A DNA stretch of 5,835 nt from an uncultured Lachnospiraceae bacterium (lineage in GTDB: Bacteria; Bacillota; Clostridia; Lachnospirales; Lachnospiraceae): NCBI GenBank assembly GCA_947175845.1, contig CAMWOK010000205.1, forward strand, positions 1 through 5,835, written 5' to 3'. The position numbers and the translations under genes are program-made. The notes under the pieces were generated by a model. It saw nothing but the letters and a program-made list of their open reading frames with translations, made no database searches and was not told the origin of the DNA. Of the stretch, positions 4,837 through 5,835 are shown one piece after another (position 1 is the stretch's first letter; every line of letters begins with the position of its first letter).

Positions 4837-5835
4837 CCAGCTCGTCACCTCCGCCTCTCGAAATAACGATCTCCGCAGAATCCTCAAGCTTTCTTATAAT
4901 GTTGACGATCTTCTGCTGCGCCTCCTCAACGTCCTTCATTCTGACAGGACCCATAAATTCCATGTCCTCTCTGATCATCTCAGCCAGACGCTTTGACATG
5001 TTGCTGAAGATGGCATTCTGCACTTCCTCGGTCGAACCCTTACAAGCGATCGCAAGGTCATTGTTGTCAACATCCCTGAGCACACGCTGTATTGCACGGT
5101 CGTCAAGCAGCAAGATATCCTCGAATACGAACATCTTCTTTCTGATCTCGTCCGCAAGCTCCGGCTCTTCCACTTCGAGAGTCTCCATGATGTGTTTCTC
5201 TGTACCTCTGTCCACGGTATTTAATATCTCTACGACTGCGTCCACACCGCCGATAATTGTGTAATCCTGGTTTACAAGCGAAGACAGCTTTGATTCCAGA
5301 ACACGCTCCACTTCCTTGATCACATCCGGACTCGTCCGGTCCATCGTCGCGATGCGCCGTGCTACCTCCGCCTGCTTCTCGGGAATCAGCGCCCCGAGAA
5401 TGGTAGCCGCCTGTCCTGCTGACAGGTAGGATAAAATGAGGGCAATCGTCTGCGGATGCTCATCCTGTATAAAGTTCAACAGCTGCGACGCATCGGTCTT
5501 CTTGACAAACTCGAACGGTTTTACCTGCAGGGACGCGGTCAGTTTTCCGATGACATCCATCGCCTTGTCTGCCCCGAGCGCCTTCTCCAAAAGTTCCTTT
5601 GCATAACCGATACCGCCCTCTGCGATATACTGCTGCGCCAGACACACCTCATAGAACTCGTTGATCACTTTTTCCTTTACCTGCGGAGTAACGCTCTTGG
5701 TGTTTGCGATCTCAAGTGTCAGGTCCTCGATTTCCTCTTCCTTTAAATGTTTAAATATAAGGGAAGATTTCTCAGGTCCAAGGGCAATCAGTAAGATTGC
5801 CGCCTTCTGTATTCCCTTTAACTCTTCACTAGCCA
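4829..5835 (-). CDS. fliG: Flagellar motor switch protein FliG (lacks only the first base of its start codon)
   Basis: FliG is the rotor protein of the C-ring. It binds the FliF MS ring through its N-terminus and the stator (MotA) through its C-terminus, so it takes part in torque generation and direction switching. The window ends on 'TG' followed by GCT AGT GAA GAG, so the ATG is almost certainly cut by one base and the protein is about 335 residues, normal for the family. Visible signatures, numbered with that Met as 1: an N-terminal helical domain with the KAAILLIALGPEKS stretch; the conserved EHPQTIA motif at about 126–132 in the middle domain; a Gly-Gly hinge at about 196–197; and the C-terminal torque helix region MFVFED...DDRAIQRVLR at about 235–254. 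The last closely resembles the E. coli FliG segment with MFLFEN and DDRSIQRLL. GPVRMKDVE follows at about 296–304. The stop (TAG) overlaps the start of fliH. No frameshift or missing key segment is seen. Confidence 0.97.
   Translation of the reverse strand, partial: ASEELKGIQKAAILLIALGPEKSSLIFKHLKEEEIEDLTLEIANTKSVTPQVKEKVINEFYEVCLAQQYIAEGGIGYAKELLEKALGADKAMDVIGKLTASLQVKPFEFVKKTDASQLLNFIQDEHPQTIALILSYLSAGQAATILGALIPEKQAEVARRIATMDRTSPDVIKEVERVLESKLSSLVNQDYTIIGGVDAVVEILNTVDRGTEKHIMETLEVEEPELADEIRKKMFVFEDILLLDDRAIQRVLRDVDNNDLAIACKGSTEEVQNAIFSNMSKRLAEMIREDMEFMGPVRMKDVEEAQQKIVNIIRKLEDSAEIVISRGGGDELVV
4845..4852 (-). promoter_or_regulatory. Perfect Shine-Dalgarno for fliH, inside the 3' end of fliG
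   Basis: The minus strand reads GGAGGTGA here, a full 8-base complement to the 3' end of 16S rRNA, and 8 bases later comes TTG at 4836–4834. It is by far the best ribosome site near the start of fliH. It decides in favour of the TTG at 4836 over an upstream in-frame TTG at 4887, which has no such site. Because it lies within the last codons of fliG, ribosomes finishing FliG would pass through it. Confidence 0.85.

Noticed and set aside
4837..4887. Longer fliH start at TTG 4887
   Set aside because: It has no Shine-Dalgarno, and the extra residues are the alternate frame of the conserved FliG C-terminus; the TTG at 4836 has a perfect site 8 bases upstream.

Overview
This window is a slice of a flagellar (fla/che-type) operon, read entirely on the minus strand. 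Transcription runs from high to low coordinates: fliG – fliH – fliI – fliJ – ylxF (MotE-like) – fliK. The order is that of the Bacillus subtilis fla/che operon and of many motile Clostridia. The protein sequences (FliG, the glycine-repeat FliH, and the MotE-like gene between fliJ and fliK) and a G+C content near 50% by eye suggest a motile Firmicute, most likely a Lachnospiraceae member of the Roseburia type. That placement is inference from gene order and sequence style, not from a search.

Layout by position. 5835–4829 is fliG, the C-ring/switch protein; it is whole except for the first base of its probable ATG, which lies one base outside the window. 4836–3913 is fliH, which overlaps fliG by 8 bp and probably starts at a TTG behind a perfect Shine-Dalgarno. 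3892–2570 is fliI, the export ATPase. 2569–2522 is a short spacer with a hairpin, followed by fliJ (2521–2054), the ATPase stalk/escort protein. 2004–1126 is a membrane-anchored MotE/YlxF-like protein. 1125–1009 is the only sizeable spacer (117 bp); it holds a good candidate sigma-28/sigma-D promoter and a 15-bp hairpin. 1008–1 is the N-terminal part of fliK, which runs off the left edge.

How they work together: FliG forms the rotor ring that meets the stator and sits on the MS ring. FliH, FliI and FliJ form the cytoplasmic ATPase complex of the flagellar type III export gate. FliK is an exported ruler that sets hook length and switches export from hook to filament. The MotE-like protein may act on the stator or motor. 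The tight spacing of fliG-H-I-J-ylxF suggests one polycistronic message with translational coupling. The spacer before fliK suggests a second, internal point of control.

I found no mobile element, CRISPR array, RNA gene or defence system, and no sign of an undescribed system. The most interesting signals are regulatory: the internal sigma-28-like promoter whose -35 overlaps the ylxF stop codon, and the hairpin in what would be the fliK leader. The plus-strand open frames are shadows of the minus-strand genes.
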